Source: DAOTMI01 sp964605545
GTDB taxonomy: Bacteria > Patescibacteriota > Microgenomatia > UBA12405
Length of the DNA stretch: 47,782 bases
Direction: 5' to 3'
NCBI GenBank assembly: GCA_964605545.1
Contig: CAZSCX010000002.1
Span: 1-47,782, forward strand
Made by a program: the position numbers and the translations under genes. Shown piece after piece: positions 15,171 to 23,629 of this stretch. The first letter of the stretch is position 1. The number at the start of each line of letters is the position of its first letter. The notes below the pieces were generated by a model. The model was not told the origin of the DNA. It did no database searches and was given only the letters and a program-made list of their open reading frames with translations.

Positions 15171-16904
15171 TTATACTTCAATGACCAATGGTAGAACCAT
15201 GGGCTGGCGGCCGGTTTTGTCAAATATGATTTTTTCGATGTGAGATTGAACTTCAGTACGAATAAATTCAAAGTTGGCGGGTTTACTGGTTGTTTGTTTG
15301 AATTTATTGGCAATTTCCAATTTAAGATATTGCATTAATTCATTGTTTTCTTTAACAAAAACAAAACCTCTTGAGAGAATAACCGGTTCTTTGAAAAGCT
15401 CTCCGGTTTCTTTGTTGACCAAAAGAACAACAGAAAACATACCGTCTTCGGCCAGTAATTTACGATCACGGAGAACGGTAACACCGACATCGCCAACTCC
15501 TAATCCATCAATCAAGACTTTTTTGAGTGGGACTTTAAAGAGAGTATTGACTTGACCGTTGCCGGAGAAAGTGACGGCACTATCGACTTCCGGAGAAAGT
15601 AATTGATCGTCTTGATAACCAAGTTTTTTGGCCATAACATGGTAGCTTTTGACATGACGAAAATTACCGCCGATGGGAAGTAAATATTTTGGTTTAACTA
15701 AATCGATAAGAATGGCATGTTCTTTTTGGTAACCGTGACCGGAAACGTGGAGTTCTTCTTTTTCACCATAGGCCACTTCGGCGCCAAGTCGGGCAAGGGT
15801 ATCGATCATGGCATAAATATCGGAAGTAGTACCGGGGATATAATCTGGTGAAGAAAAAATTACTTTGTCGCCAGGTTTAACTTTAATACGATGCTTCCCC
15901 ATTACCATTTTACTAAGGGCAGAATCCGGTTGACCGGAAAAGCCGGCAATTAAAAAGATTAATTTGTTATCGGCAAAATTCTTGATTCTTTCAATTGGAA
16001 TAATATCCGATTCGGTTAAATTTAAATAGCCTAGTTCTTTGGCAATATTGATTGCTTTTTCGACAGAAAAACCAACTAAAACAATTTTGCGTCCAGTGGA
16101 TTTGCCATATTCGATGGCCTGTCCCCAACGGATAATATTACTGGAGATTGAAGTAACAAATACTCGACCTTTACTTGAAACAATTTCGTGTTTGAAATTT
16201 TCAGCGATAGAACTTTCCGAAGGAGAATAACCATCCTGGTCAGATCCAAGAGAGTCAGAGAGTAAACAGAGAACTCCTCGATTACCTATTTGAGCAATGT
16301 GAGCAAGATCGGTAGCTTTGCCATCAAGTGGAAATAAATCAAATTTATAATCAGAACCGTGATAGAAAATACCAATAGGAGTGGTAATGGCAAAGTGATA
16401 AGTGTCTGGAATGGAATGAGTGACTCTGATTGGTTCAATAGTAAATGGTCCGGATTTTAAAGGTAAAGGACCTTCATAAACATTTAATTGAACTTTTAAA
16501 TTAAATTCGATAAGACGGGATTGGATAAAAGCGGCCGCTAATTTGGGAGCAAAAATAGGAAATTTATTGCCCAAAAGATTGACCACAAAACGAACAGCGC
16601 CAATATGATCTTCATGACCGTGGGTAATGAACATACCTAGAATTCGGTCTTTTTTGTCATTTAAATAAGTGGTATCGGGGATTTGCAAATCAACACCAAA
16701 GGTGTCTTCTTCGGGAAAACCGACGCCACAATCAACAATAATAATTTGGCTTTTGTTGATTTCGCCATTGGGTATATATTCATAAACGAACATGTTTTGA
16801 GTGACATCACCAAAACCACCAAGGGAAATAACACGGACTTGGTCGCGTGAATTTTTGAATTCACGTACCGGATTTTTTGTAAAATTTTGTTTTATATTTT
16901 GCAT
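15171..16904 (-). CDS. rnj: ribonuclease J
   Basis: Metallo-beta-lactamase/beta-CASP ribonuclease with 5-prime exonuclease and endonuclease activity in RNA turnover and maturation. Of 577 residues, the metal site HGHEDHIG is at 95-102, further metal and CASP motifs follow (THSIPDTYHFAI, LLSDSLGSDQDGYSPSE, VSGHGYQKEH), and the C-terminal RNase J domain ends in IEKIIFDKTGRQPMVLPLVIEV. Full length for the family. It is last in the Lon-like - UDG - RNase J unit, 2 nt after the UDG gene. Confidence 0.95.
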   Translation of the reverse strand: MQNIKQNFTKNPVREFKNSRDQVRVISLGGFGDVTQNMFVYEYIPNGEINKSQIIIVDCGVGFPEEDTFGVDLQIPDTTYLNDKKDRILGMFITHGHEDHIGAVRFVVNLLGNKFPIFAPKLAAAFIQSRLIEFNLKVQLNVYEGPLPLKSGPFTIEPIRVTHSIPDTYHFAITTPIGIFYHGSDYKFDLFPLDGKATDLAHIAQIGNRGVLCLLSDSLGSDQDGYSPSESSIAENFKHEIVSSKGRVFVTSISSNIIRWGQAIEYGKSTGRKIVLVGFSVEKAINIAKELGYLNLTESDIIPIERIKNFADNKLIFLIAGFSGQPDSALSKMVMGKHRIKVKPGDKVIFSSPDYIPGTTSDIYAMIDTLARLGAEVAYGEKEELHVSGHGYQKEHAILIDLVKPKYLLPIGGNFRHVKSYHVMAKKLGYQDDQLLSPEVDSAVTFSGNGQVNTLFKVPLKKVLIDGLGVGDVGVTVLRDRKLLAEDGMFSVVLLVNKETGELFKEPVILSRGFVFVKENNELMQYLKLEIANKFKQTTSKPANFEFIRTEVQSHIEKIIFDKTGRQPMVLPLVIEV

Positions 16905-16906
16905 AA

Positions 16907-17482
16907 TTAATTGAATAATAAGAAATCACCTATGGTTTTAAAATCATCCTCTAGTGCTTTTAACATAGCGCCATTTCTTAGAGCGGCCGAGGGATGATAA
17001 ACGGGAATAATAGTTAATTCTAACCCTTCCCAATTAATTTGTTTAACTTGACCACGAATACTAGAGATAAATTCACCAGGAAAAAAATAATTCATAGCAA
17101 AACGACCAAGAGTAATGATAATTTTTGGCTGTAATATTTTTAATTGAGCTTTAAGATAAGGAGTACAAACTTTAATTTCTTGCGGAAGTGGATCACGGTT
17201 TTCCGGCGGTCGGTGTTTCAAAATATTACAAATAAAAACGTTGTCTCTTTTTAAATTGATGGAAGCCAATAATTTGTCCAGTAAATGACCGGATGGACCA
17301 ACAAAAGGTTTCCCTTGAACATCTTCCTGGAAACCGGGCGCCTCACCGATAATGACAATACCTGATTGAGGATCGCCTGAACCTGGAACTGGATTTTTGG
17401 CAGTTTTAAAAAGTGAACACTTTTGACATTTGGCGATTAAATCGGCAAGATATTTAAGTTTTAGTTCTTTAGTAGAAATCAT
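16907..17482 (-). CDS. udg: uracil-DNA glycosylase, family 4 (iron-sulfur)
   Basis: Removes uracil from DNA at the first step of base excision repair. The 191-residue sequence has the family 4 layout: cluster-type cysteines C19, C22, C85 and C106, motif 1 GEAPGFQED (46-54), NILKHRPPENRDP (86-98) and motif 2 HPSAALRNG near residue 160. It overlaps the Lon-like gene by 4 nt and precedes RNase J by 2 nt. Together with dut in this window it forms the uracil-avoidance pair. Confidence 0.93.
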   Translation of the reverse strand: MISTKELKLKYLADLIAKCQKCSLFKTAKNPVPGSGDPQSGIVIIGEAPGFQEDVQGKPFVGPSGHLLDKLLASINLKRDNVFICNILKHRPPENRDPLPQEIKVCTPYLKAQLKILQPKIIITLGRFAMNYFFPGEFISSIRGQVKQINWEGLELTIIPVYHPSAALRNGAMLKALEDDFKTIGDFLLFN

Positions 17483-18495
17483 CCTGATAAGAATTGTTTA
17501 ATATTATTGTTATCGATAATAATTTTTCCATTTACTTTTTTGGAGAAAATTAAAAGTGAAGCCTTGCGGGCAATGGTTTCTAAATTCCTTTTTAGAGTTC
17601 TGACACCGGCATCAAATCCAAGAGGACGAATAATTGATGGCCATACTGATTCTTCAATAATTAAGTCGTTTTGAGTAAGACCAGAATCAGAAAGAACTTT
17701 AGGTAAAATGTATTGCTGACCAATAACGGTTTTTTCCTGATCATTGTAAGAAGGCATTTGAATTGGTTCAAGACGGTCTAAAACGGCAGTGGCTAAACGA
17801 TTGGTATTGTTGCAGGTGGCACAAAAAATAACTTGAGATAAATCAAAAGGATAATCAAGATAATGATCAACAAAACGATTATTTTGTTCTGGATCCAATA
17901 GTTCAACCAATGTTCCCATAATAGTATTAAAAGCTTCATCGGCAATGCGATCAATTTCGTCAAGTAATATTACTGGATTGTTAGTTTTTGCTGTAATTAG
18001 TGATTTAATGATAGCACCAGGGTCAGCTTCCGGAGAAAAACGGGAACGACCACGAAGATAATAAGGATCACCAAGTCCACCAAAGGGAATGCGAACAAAT
18101 TGACGATTAAGAGAGGCAGCAATACTTTGAGCCATAGTTGTTTTACCGGTACCGACAAGACCAGAAAAAAGAAAAATCGGAGCTCGAGAAAGAGAGACAG
18201 AGCCTCTTTCTTTTTGTAATCCCAAAACTGAAATATATTCTAAAACCCGTTCTTTTATTTCTTCTAAACCGTAATGAAATTCGTCTAATTTTTCTTTGGC
18301 ATAATTTAAATCCAATATATCCTTACTGGAAGCAGTCCAGGGTAGTTGTAAAAATATATCGATATAACGAGATAGTTGGTGAATATTAGTTGGATTTAAT
18401 TCCATTTCGGCGACTAGTTCGTTGACTTTATCTTGAACTCCCAGAGGTAATCTGGCCGCATCAATTCTAGCTTTTATTTTTTTAATTTCGTCCAT
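17479..18495 (-). CDS. Lon-type AAA+ ATPase without protease domain
   Basis: A 338-residue AAA+ protein that aligns with the middle of Lon. Residues about 1-100 match the helical segment before the Lon ATPase (LQLPWTASSKDILDLNYAKEKLDEFHYGLEEIKERVLEY is typical Lon). Walker A is GLVGTGKT (112-119), Walker B ILLDEID (176-182), then LDPEQNN, DRLEPI with the Arg-finger position, and sensor 2 AGVRTLKRNL. It stops right after the ATPase lid (IIIDNNNIKQFLSG). Both the LAN substrate-binding domain and the Ser-Lys protease domain are missing, and the next gene is UDG in a different frame. Likely an ATP-driven unfoldase or a partner of a separate protease; that is inference. Confidence 0.85.
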   Translation of the reverse strand: MDEIKKIKARIDAARLPLGVQDKVNELVAEMELNPTNIHQLSRYIDIFLQLPWTASSKDILDLNYAKEKLDEFHYGLEEIKERVLEYISVLGLQKERGSVSLSRAPIFLFSGLVGTGKTTMAQSIAASLNRQFVRIPFGGLGDPYYLRGRSRFSPEADPGAIIKSLITAKTNNPVILLDEIDRIADEAFNTIMGTLVELLDPEQNNRFVDHYLDYPFDLSQVIFCATCNNTNRLATAVLDRLEPIQMPSYNDQEKTVIGQQYILPKVLSDSGLTQNDLIIEESVWPSIIRPLGFDAGVRTLKRNLETIARKASLLIFSKKVNGKIIIDNNNIKQFLSG

Positions 18496-18502
18496 TATAT
18501 TC

Positions 18503-18508
18503 AGTATA
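18503..18508 (-). promoter_or_regulatory. -10 box of the Lon-like - UDG - RNase J unit, leaderless
   Basis: TATACT ends 7 nt before the ATG (18493-18495), in the 24-nt gap after pnp. Confidence 0.5.
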
Positions 18509-18519
18509 CATTAATTCTC

Positions 18520-20718
18520 TTATCTTTGAGGTCTTCGGGGACGTAAGTTGGGATTGAAATTTCCAAATTGTTGTCTGTTTTGAGGACGAGAAGGTGATTG
18601 AAATTGAGGTCTTTCTTCACCAAGGTGTGCTGCTTTAAATTCCGGAGCCGATAGTTTTATCTGATGATTTTCGTTGAACCCAGAGACTTTAACTTTCAAT
18701 TTATCACCAATTTTAATAATTTTACTGGGGTCGGAAATAAAACCGGAACTCATTTCGGAAACGTGAAGTAAGGCTTCGCGACCGGGTAAAAATTCAACAA
18801 AGGCACCGTATTGTTCAACACGAGTTACTGTACCGTTTTCGAATTCCTCGCCAACTTGAATTTCTCTAACCATAGAAGCAATTTCAAATGTAGCGGCCTT
18901 AACTTTACTTATATCGGATGAAGAAACAAAACAACGACCATCATCTTCGATATCGATTTGAACACCGTATTTTTCCATCAAGGCTTTGATGGTTTTGCCT
19001 CCGGAACCAATAACGTCACCAATTTTTTCTTCCGGAACTTGAACAATTTCGATCTTGGGAGCATAGGGTGACAATTCTTTTCTGGCTTCCGGTAAAGTCT
19101 TATCCATTAAATCAAGGATCTCTAATCTGGCTTTCATACTTTGAGCAAAGGTTTCTTTGATCATTTTGAGAGTCAATCCTTGACGTTTTATATCCAACTG
19201 AATTGCAGTAATACCATTTCTGGTACCGGTGATTTTGAAATCCATATCACCACAATGATCTTCGATACCGGCAATGTCGGTTAAGAGAAGATATTTTTCG
19301 TCACCATCACTGACCATACCAACGGAAATACCAGCAACTTTATCTTTTAAAGGAATACCGGCATCGAGCATGGACATGGTAGAACCACAAGTTGAAGCCA
19401 TAGAAGAAGATCCGTTTTGGGACAAGACTTCTGAGGTCAACATAATGGTATATGGGAATTCGTCTTCGGTAGGAATGACGGGAATTAAGGCTTTTTCGGC
19501 AAGAGCACCATGGCCAATTTCGCGACGGCCAGGACGTCCAACACGACCGGCTTCACCGGTTGAAAAAGGCATGGCGGAATAATAATGAATATAACGCTTG
19601 GTAGTTTCGCCGGATGAATCTTGGAGATATTGTTTGTCAGCAAGAGTCGAAAGAGTAGTGACGGTCAAAGCCTGGGTCAAGCCTCTTTGAAAAAGAGCCG
19701 AACCATGGGTACAAGGAAGGACACCGGCATTGATAGATAAGGGACGGATTTCGTCAACCTTTCTATTGTCGTAGCGTTTTCCTTCGATAGTTCTGGCACG
19801 GAAATATTGTCTGATTAAAATGTTTAAAGATTCATTTAAAAGATTGCCATTAACTTCACCTGATTCGATTTTTTCTTTATATTGTTCATTTAATTTTTCA
19901 AATAATTTTTTCTCTTGTGCAAGATGACCACCATCATAACCGGTTTCCAAGAATTTTTCGATATCTTTTTTTATGAAAGTATCAACTTCTTTGATTAATT
20001 CTTCTGACGGTAAATATGGTTCAAAAGTTATTTTTGGTTTCTTGATATCCTTGATAAATTCAGAGATATTGTTATTTATTTCATCAGCAGTCTTTTTTGC
20101 AAGTTCAATAGCCTGATAAACAACATCATTGTCAACAATCTTGGCATCGGCTTCGATCATATTGACACCTTCTGGACCGGAACAAACCAAAAGATCCATT
20201 TCGGATTTGCTTAATTCGGAAACAGTGGGAAATAATTTGTATTGTTTATCTATCAAACCAACCCGAACGGCGGAGACTGGACCATTAAAAGGAATATCGG
20301 ACATGGTACAGGCGGCGGCGGCGGCGATAAAAGCGGGAATAACCGGATCATGATCTTTGTCGTTACTCAAAACAGTCGCAATAACCTGGACTTCATTATG
20401 AAATCCAGCTGGAAATAACGGACGGATAGAACGATCGATAATGCGGCCAAAAAGAACCGAGGCATCGGAAGGACCACCTTCGCGTTTCATCCATTTGCCA
20501 CCTTTGATAATACCACCGGCATAAAGTTTGTCGGCATATTCAACCGAAAGAGGAAAATAATCCTTACTTTCGTCAAGTTTGCCTAATTCGACAGTAGCTA
20601 AAACTACTGTACCACCCCATGTAGCAACGACTGAAGCGTTGGTTTGTGGAGCTAATATACCCGTTGATAGGGTGAGTTTTGTATCGCCAAGAGCGATATC
20701 ACATGATATTTTTTTCAT
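18520..20718 (-). CDS. pnp: polyribonucleotide nucleotidyltransferase (PNPase)
   Basis: Phosphorolytic 3-prime exoribonuclease of the RNA degradosome. At 732 residues it has the full layout: first RNase PH domain (from residue 1; GGWMKREG-type region KGGKWMKREGGPSDASV), alpha-helical linker, second RNase PH domain (GSALFQRGLTQAL, GDMDFKITGTRNG), KH domain (EKIGDVIGSGGKTIKALMEKYGVQ), S1 domain (GTVTRVEQYGAFVEFLPGREALLHVSEM) and a basic Gln/Arg-rich tail that could bind RNA. It follows rpsO by 11 nt, the common rpsO-pnp order. Confidence 0.97.
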   Translation of the reverse strand: MKKISCDIALGDTKLTLSTGILAPQTNASVVATWGGTVVLATVELGKLDESKDYFPLSVEYADKLYAGGIIKGGKWMKREGGPSDASVLFGRIIDRSIRPLFPAGFHNEVQVIATVLSNDKDHDPVIPAFIAAAAACTMSDIPFNGPVSAVRVGLIDKQYKLFPTVSELSKSEMDLLVCSGPEGVNMIEADAKIVDNDVVYQAIELAKKTADEINNNISEFIKDIKKPKITFEPYLPSEELIKEVDTFIKKDIEKFLETGYDGGHLAQEKKLFEKLNEQYKEKIESGEVNGNLLNESLNILIRQYFRARTIEGKRYDNRKVDEIRPLSINAGVLPCTHGSALFQRGLTQALTVTTLSTLADKQYLQDSSGETTKRYIHYYSAMPFSTGEAGRVGRPGRREIGHGALAEKALIPVIPTEDEFPYTIMLTSEVLSQNGSSSMASTCGSTMSMLDAGIPLKDKVAGISVGMVSDGDEKYLLLTDIAGIEDHCGDMDFKITGTRNGITAIQLDIKRQGLTLKMIKETFAQSMKARLEILDLMDKTLPEARKELSPYAPKIEIVQVPEEKIGDVIGSGGKTIKALMEKYGVQIDIEDDGRCFVSSSDISKVKAATFEIASMVREIQVGEEFENGTVTRVEQYGAFVEFLPGREALLHVSEMSSGFISDPSKIIKIGDKLKVKVSGFNENHQIKLSAPEFKAAHLGEERPQFQSPSRPQNRQQFGNFNPNLRPRRPQR

Positions 20719-20729
20719 ATTTTTTCTTA

Positions 20730-20999
20730 TTACTTTTTCAAATCAAGATCTTTGATTAGTTTATTGTAGCGTTCCGTGGCATGAGATGATAGATAGCGAA
20801 GCAATCGGCGTCTCTTGGCAATCTTGGTTAAGATGCCACGTTTAGCCGGTGAATCGTGCTTATTTTCGGTTAAATGGAATTGGAGTTTTTCGATTTCTTT
20901 TGACAGGATCGCAACTTGTATTTCCGGTGAACCAGTATCCCCTTTTGCTTGGGAAAATTTTTTAATAATTGTTTCTTTTTCTTCTTTGGACAAGGCCAT
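20730..20999 (-). CDS. rpsO: 30S ribosomal protein S15
   Basis: Binds the 16S rRNA central domain and forms bridge B4 of the 70S ribosome. The 89-residue sequence is standard length with the family signature: GDTGSPEIQVAILSKEIEKL, then HKHD-type NKHDSPAKRGILTKIAKRRRLLRYL. First gene of rpsO-pnp, with a leader of about 58 nt carrying a hairpin. Confidence 0.98.
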   Translation of the reverse strand: MALSKEEKETIIKKFSQAKGDTGSPEIQVAILSKEIEKLQFHLTENKHDSPAKRGILTKIAKRRRLLRYLSSHATERYNKLIKDLDLKK

Positions 21000-21017
21000 A
21001 GAATAGGGCTATTTTCG

Positions 21018-21043
21018 GATGCCAATTAATAAAGAGCGGCATC
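21018..21043 (-). promoter_or_regulatory. rpsO leader hairpin, possible S15 autoregulatory site
   Basis: In the rpsO leader, GATGCC and GGCATC pair in a 6-bp stem with a 14-nt loop. S15 autoregulates through structured leaders in several bacteria, with different folds in each group. No U-run follows, so this is not an intrinsic terminator. The assignment as an S15 site is inference. Confidence 0.45.
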
Positions 21044-21063
21044 TGATGATAGTTACAGGAAGT

Positions 21064-21092
21064 ATTGTAGCACAGTTGTTCATTTATTTCTA
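21064..21092 (-). promoter_or_regulatory. rpsO-pnp promoter
   Basis: TAGAAA (21087-21092), a 17-nt spacer and TACAAT (21064-21069), giving a leader of about 58 nt. The -35 box overlaps the end of the small Cys-protein gene. Confidence 0.55.
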
Positions 21093-21359
21093 GAAACGAA
21101 GACGAATACAAAGACGGTTAGAATTAACCGGAGTACCCATTGAACCACATTTGTCTGGCACATTACCATAAACTACCTTTTCATTGCTAGTTTGTTGATC
21201 ATCCTCAAGACGTTCTCTTAGTTTTGGATCGATATCGGGATTATTTAAAAGACGTTTACCGGAAGTAAGATCTTCCTGGCGTTGATCTTCGTGATCAAAG
21301 TTTTGAACAATAATAAATTTTGGGCATTCACCACAGCGAAGATTTTTTTCTTTTGACAT
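21090..21359 (-). CDS. small four-Cys protein, unknown function
   Basis: From the ATG at 21357-21359 it has 89 residues (MSKEKNLRCGECPKFIIVQN...). An N-terminal CGEC and two more cysteines near the end (PDKCGS, RLCIRLRF) could bind one zinc ion. The middle is hydrophilic and rich in Asp, Glu and Arg. I do not recognise a family. An upstream in-frame ATG (21377) exists, but TGCTACAAT sits between the two, 8 nt before the chosen ATG, favouring the shorter form. It lies just downstream of the nusA-infB-DHH unit. Confidence 0.65.
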   Translation of the reverse strand: MSKEKNLRCGECPKFIIVQNFDHEDQRQEDLTSGKRLLNNPDIDPKLRERLEDDQQTSNEKVVYGNVPDKCGSMGTPVNSNRLCIRLRF

Positions 21360-21367
21360 ATGAAGGG

Positions 21368-21376
21368 ATTGTAGCA
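21368..21376 (-). promoter_or_regulatory. extended -10 promoter of the four-Cys protein gene
   Basis: TGCTACAAT ends 8 nt before the ATG (21357-21359), directly after the stop of the DHH-like gene. It predicts a leader of 0-2 nt. Confidence 0.5.
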
Positions 21377-21377
21377 C

Positions 21378-22187
21378 TTAGACTGAAGAAACGGAACTGG
21401 GTTGATTGGTACCGAACAAATTACCGGATTTTTCGACACTTTCGATTGGTTTTTGGTTGTCAAAAGCATTTTGGGTAGGAGTAACCGGGGTTTCGATTTG
21501 AGTAGCCCGCAAACAAGCGGCGCCGGCTTCGAAGGTTTCCGGTGAAACGTTAACAGAGAAGGATTGAGTGGCTACACGAAGACCAATCAATAAGTCCTTG
21601 GCAGAATCAAAATGGAAAGGTAATTCCAACATAGGTATCAAAAAGGACATAATTTCGGAATAAGGAGCATCGGGATCAATAATTGAGGTTTGAGCCCAAG
21701 TTTTTTCGATAGGAATTGGAGAAATAGAAACCCAATTGCCTCGATTGACAATTTCGGCATCTTTACCCAATTTAGTTTCATCACCAAAAAGAATATTGAG
21801 ATCAGCGAGACTGGATTGATTGTTTATGACAATTTGGTCACGTTCGATTTTGAGAGAATTTGGTTTAACTTTAACAACAAGATTTAAACGACCATTGTCT
21901 TCGTTATAAGACACTGTTTCGATATTTTCTTGCGGATAGTTGAGGGAAATAGTCAAATCGTTAGCATTATAGGTATCTGTCAAAAGTTCTAAACCGCTTA
22001 ATTTTGAGTAGTTGGTATCTGTTTTTTGAGGGCAAAAAACAGAGACACTTCTACCTGATTCTTTGACAGCAACGGCCAAGGCCAAAGCTGAACTGATGCC
22101 GTCTAAACTTAGTTCCGGCACAGCAATAAAGACCGATTTAGCGGTTGAAAGTAGACCTTTTAGTGTTGCGATATTATAGGTTTTCAT
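21378..22187 (-). CDS. degenerate DHH-family protein (NrnA-like position)
   Basis: A 269-residue protein. The N-terminus (SVFIAVPELSLDGISSALALAVAVKESGRSVSVF) has the layout of DHH motif I (DxDA...ALA) but keeps only one Asp (D29). No DHH triad can be found; the corresponding region reads IVNRGNW. A later segment (DLLIGLRVATQSFSVNVSPETFEAGAACLRA) matches the NrnA-type TDTGxF...T.ET...A..L pattern. Gene order nusA-infB-[this] is where nrnA is found in many Firmicutes, usually with rbfA. The tail is Gln/Ser/Thr-rich and looks disordered. Homology to DHH phosphoesterases is likely; hydrolase activity is unlikely. It overlaps infB by 4 nt. Confidence 0.68.
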   Translation of the reverse strand: MKTYNIATLKGLLSTAKSVFIAVPELSLDGISSALALAVAVKESGRSVSVFCPQKTDTNYSKLSGLELLTDTYNANDLTISLNYPQENIETVSYNEDNGRLNLVVKVKPNSLKIERDQIVINNQSSLADLNILFGDETKLGKDAEIVNRGNWVSISPIPIEKTWAQTSIIDPDAPYSEIMSFLIPMLELPFHFDSAKDLLIGLRVATQSFSVNVSPETFEAGAACLRATQIETPVTPTQNAFDNQKPIESVEKSGNLFGTNQPSSVSSV

Positions 22188-23563
22188 CTAGTGAACGCTA
22201 TTATAGCATCTTTTATCTTGAAATCAACATAAGGCTTAAAAGTCATACCACATTCAGTACCAGATTTGACCTTATCGATAATGTTTTTCCCCTGCCGGAT
22301 ACCCTCAACTTTGGTATCTTTGGTAGTGCCATCTTCGCGTTTTATATGCACCAAATCACCTTTTCCTACCTCACCTTTATTGATTTTTACCCCAGCTATA
22401 CGGACTTTTTCAATTTTAAATTCTGCAATTATTTGACCTTCGCCAACAATGGTTTCATCGATGTTTGGCTCCAATAAATGAAGAATTTTATCTTGAATAT
22501 CATCAATAATCTCATAAATAATTTTTGAATCGATAATTTTTACTTTTTCGTTTTCGGCTAATTTTTTTATAAAAGGAGCAGTTTTGAGGTTAAAAGCATA
22601 AATAATTGTTTTACCTGCACTTGCCATAAAAACGTCATTGTCGCTAATGGCACCAACACCAGATTGAACCAAAACGACATCATCGGTAAGACAGCCTTTT
22701 ATAGCTTCTAGAGTACCCTGGGTATCGGCTTTGAGAATGATTTTTAGTTTTGGAGTGTCTGTTTCAATAATTTTTTCCTCTTTTACGCTAATATTTTCGT
22801 TTTTTTGGGTTGAAACAACAGAACCGACTTCGGGAACTTTGATAAAACCAAGGATTTCAACCGGAGTGGCCGGACCGGCAGAGGTAATATTTTTGCCTGT
22901 ATGATCAATTAATGCCTTAACTTTGGCACAGATATCGTTTGCATAGACAGTGTCTCCAAGAGAAATAGTCCCTTTTTCGACAATAACCGTAGCTAGAGGA
23001 CCTTTGTTTTTGTCCATTTTTGATTCAATAACTGGAGCGATTAAGGGAGCTTCAGCCTCACTTTTAAGGTTTAAAAGATCGGCAATCATTTTAATCGTTT
23101 CTAAAAGTTTATCGATACCTTCGCCTGATTTTGCAGATATTGGAATAACTGGAACTTCACCACCATATTCTTCTGGAGTAAAACCGGCTTCAACCAATTG
23201 ACCCTTGACTTTATCGGGAGAAAAATTTGGAAGGTCTTTTTTATTTAAAGCAACAATAAAGGGAGTATTTAGTTTTTTAATAAGATTAAGACATTCCTTG
23301 GTTTGAGCCATAATGCCTTCGGTTCCGGCAATAACCAGGACAATAATATCGGTGATTTGAGCCCCACGAGAACGCATGTTTATAAAGGCAGCATGGCCAG
23401 GAGTATCAATAAAGGTGATACCACAGGCAGAATAAGCACCAATGTGTTGGGTAATACCACCGGCTTCTTTGGCACAGACATTGGCAGATCTTATCTTATC
23501 TAAAAGAGTCGTTTTACCGTGGTCAATGTGACCCATGATGGTGACAATGGGTTGCCTGGTCAT
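22184..23563 (-). CDS. infB: translation initiation factor IF-2, minimal form
   Basis: GTPase that places initiator tRNA on the 30S subunit and promotes subunit joining. The protein starts directly at the G domain: G1 GHIDHGKT (11-18), G2 GGITQHIGAY, G3 DTPGHAAF, G4 NKKD (NKxD) and G5 SAKSGEG, then domain II and the C1/C2 region that binds fMet-tRNA (GVKINKGEVGKGD...GTECGMTFKPY). Length is 459 against about 716 in B. subtilis and 890 in E. coli. An in-frame TAA lies just upstream of the ATG, so the N-terminal region is truly absent. Confidence 0.97.
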   Translation of the reverse strand: MTRQPIVTIMGHIDHGKTTLLDKIRSANVCAKEAGGITQHIGAYSACGITFIDTPGHAAFINMRSRGAQITDIIVLVIAGTEGIMAQTKECLNLIKKLNTPFIVALNKKDLPNFSPDKVKGQLVEAGFTPEEYGGEVPVIPISAKSGEGIDKLLETIKMIADLLNLKSEAEAPLIAPVIESKMDKNKGPLATVIVEKGTISLGDTVYANDICAKVKALIDHTGKNITSAGPATPVEILGFIKVPEVGSVVSTQKNENISVKEEKIIETDTPKLKIILKADTQGTLEAIKGCLTDDVVLVQSGVGAISDNDVFMASAGKTIIYAFNLKTAPFIKKLAENEKVKIIDSKIIYEIIDDIQDKILHLLEPNIDETIVGEGQIIAEFKIEKVRIAGVKINKGEVGKGDLVHIKREDGTTKDTKVEGIRQGKNIIDKVKSGTECGMTFKPYVDFKIKDAIIAFTR

Positions 23564-23583
23564 AATTATTTTTTAAAGCCTCT

Positions 23584-23620
23584 CCCGCCTAGGCGGGTTT
23601 CTCCCTTTGACAAAAGGGAG
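23584..23620. repeat. two tandem palindromes between nusA and infB (REP-like)
   Basis: A perfect 14-bp palindrome, CCCGCCTAGGCGGG (23584-23597), is followed by CTCCCTTT-GACA-AAAGGGAG (23601-23620), an 8-bp stem with a 4-nt loop. They are GC-rich inside an AT-rich gap of 66 nt. There is no U-run after either hairpin on the minus strand, so termination is unlikely. This looks like a dispersed intergenic palindromic repeat or an mRNA-stability element between two co-transcribed genes. Confidence 0.7.
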
Positions 23621-23629
23621 ATTAATAAA

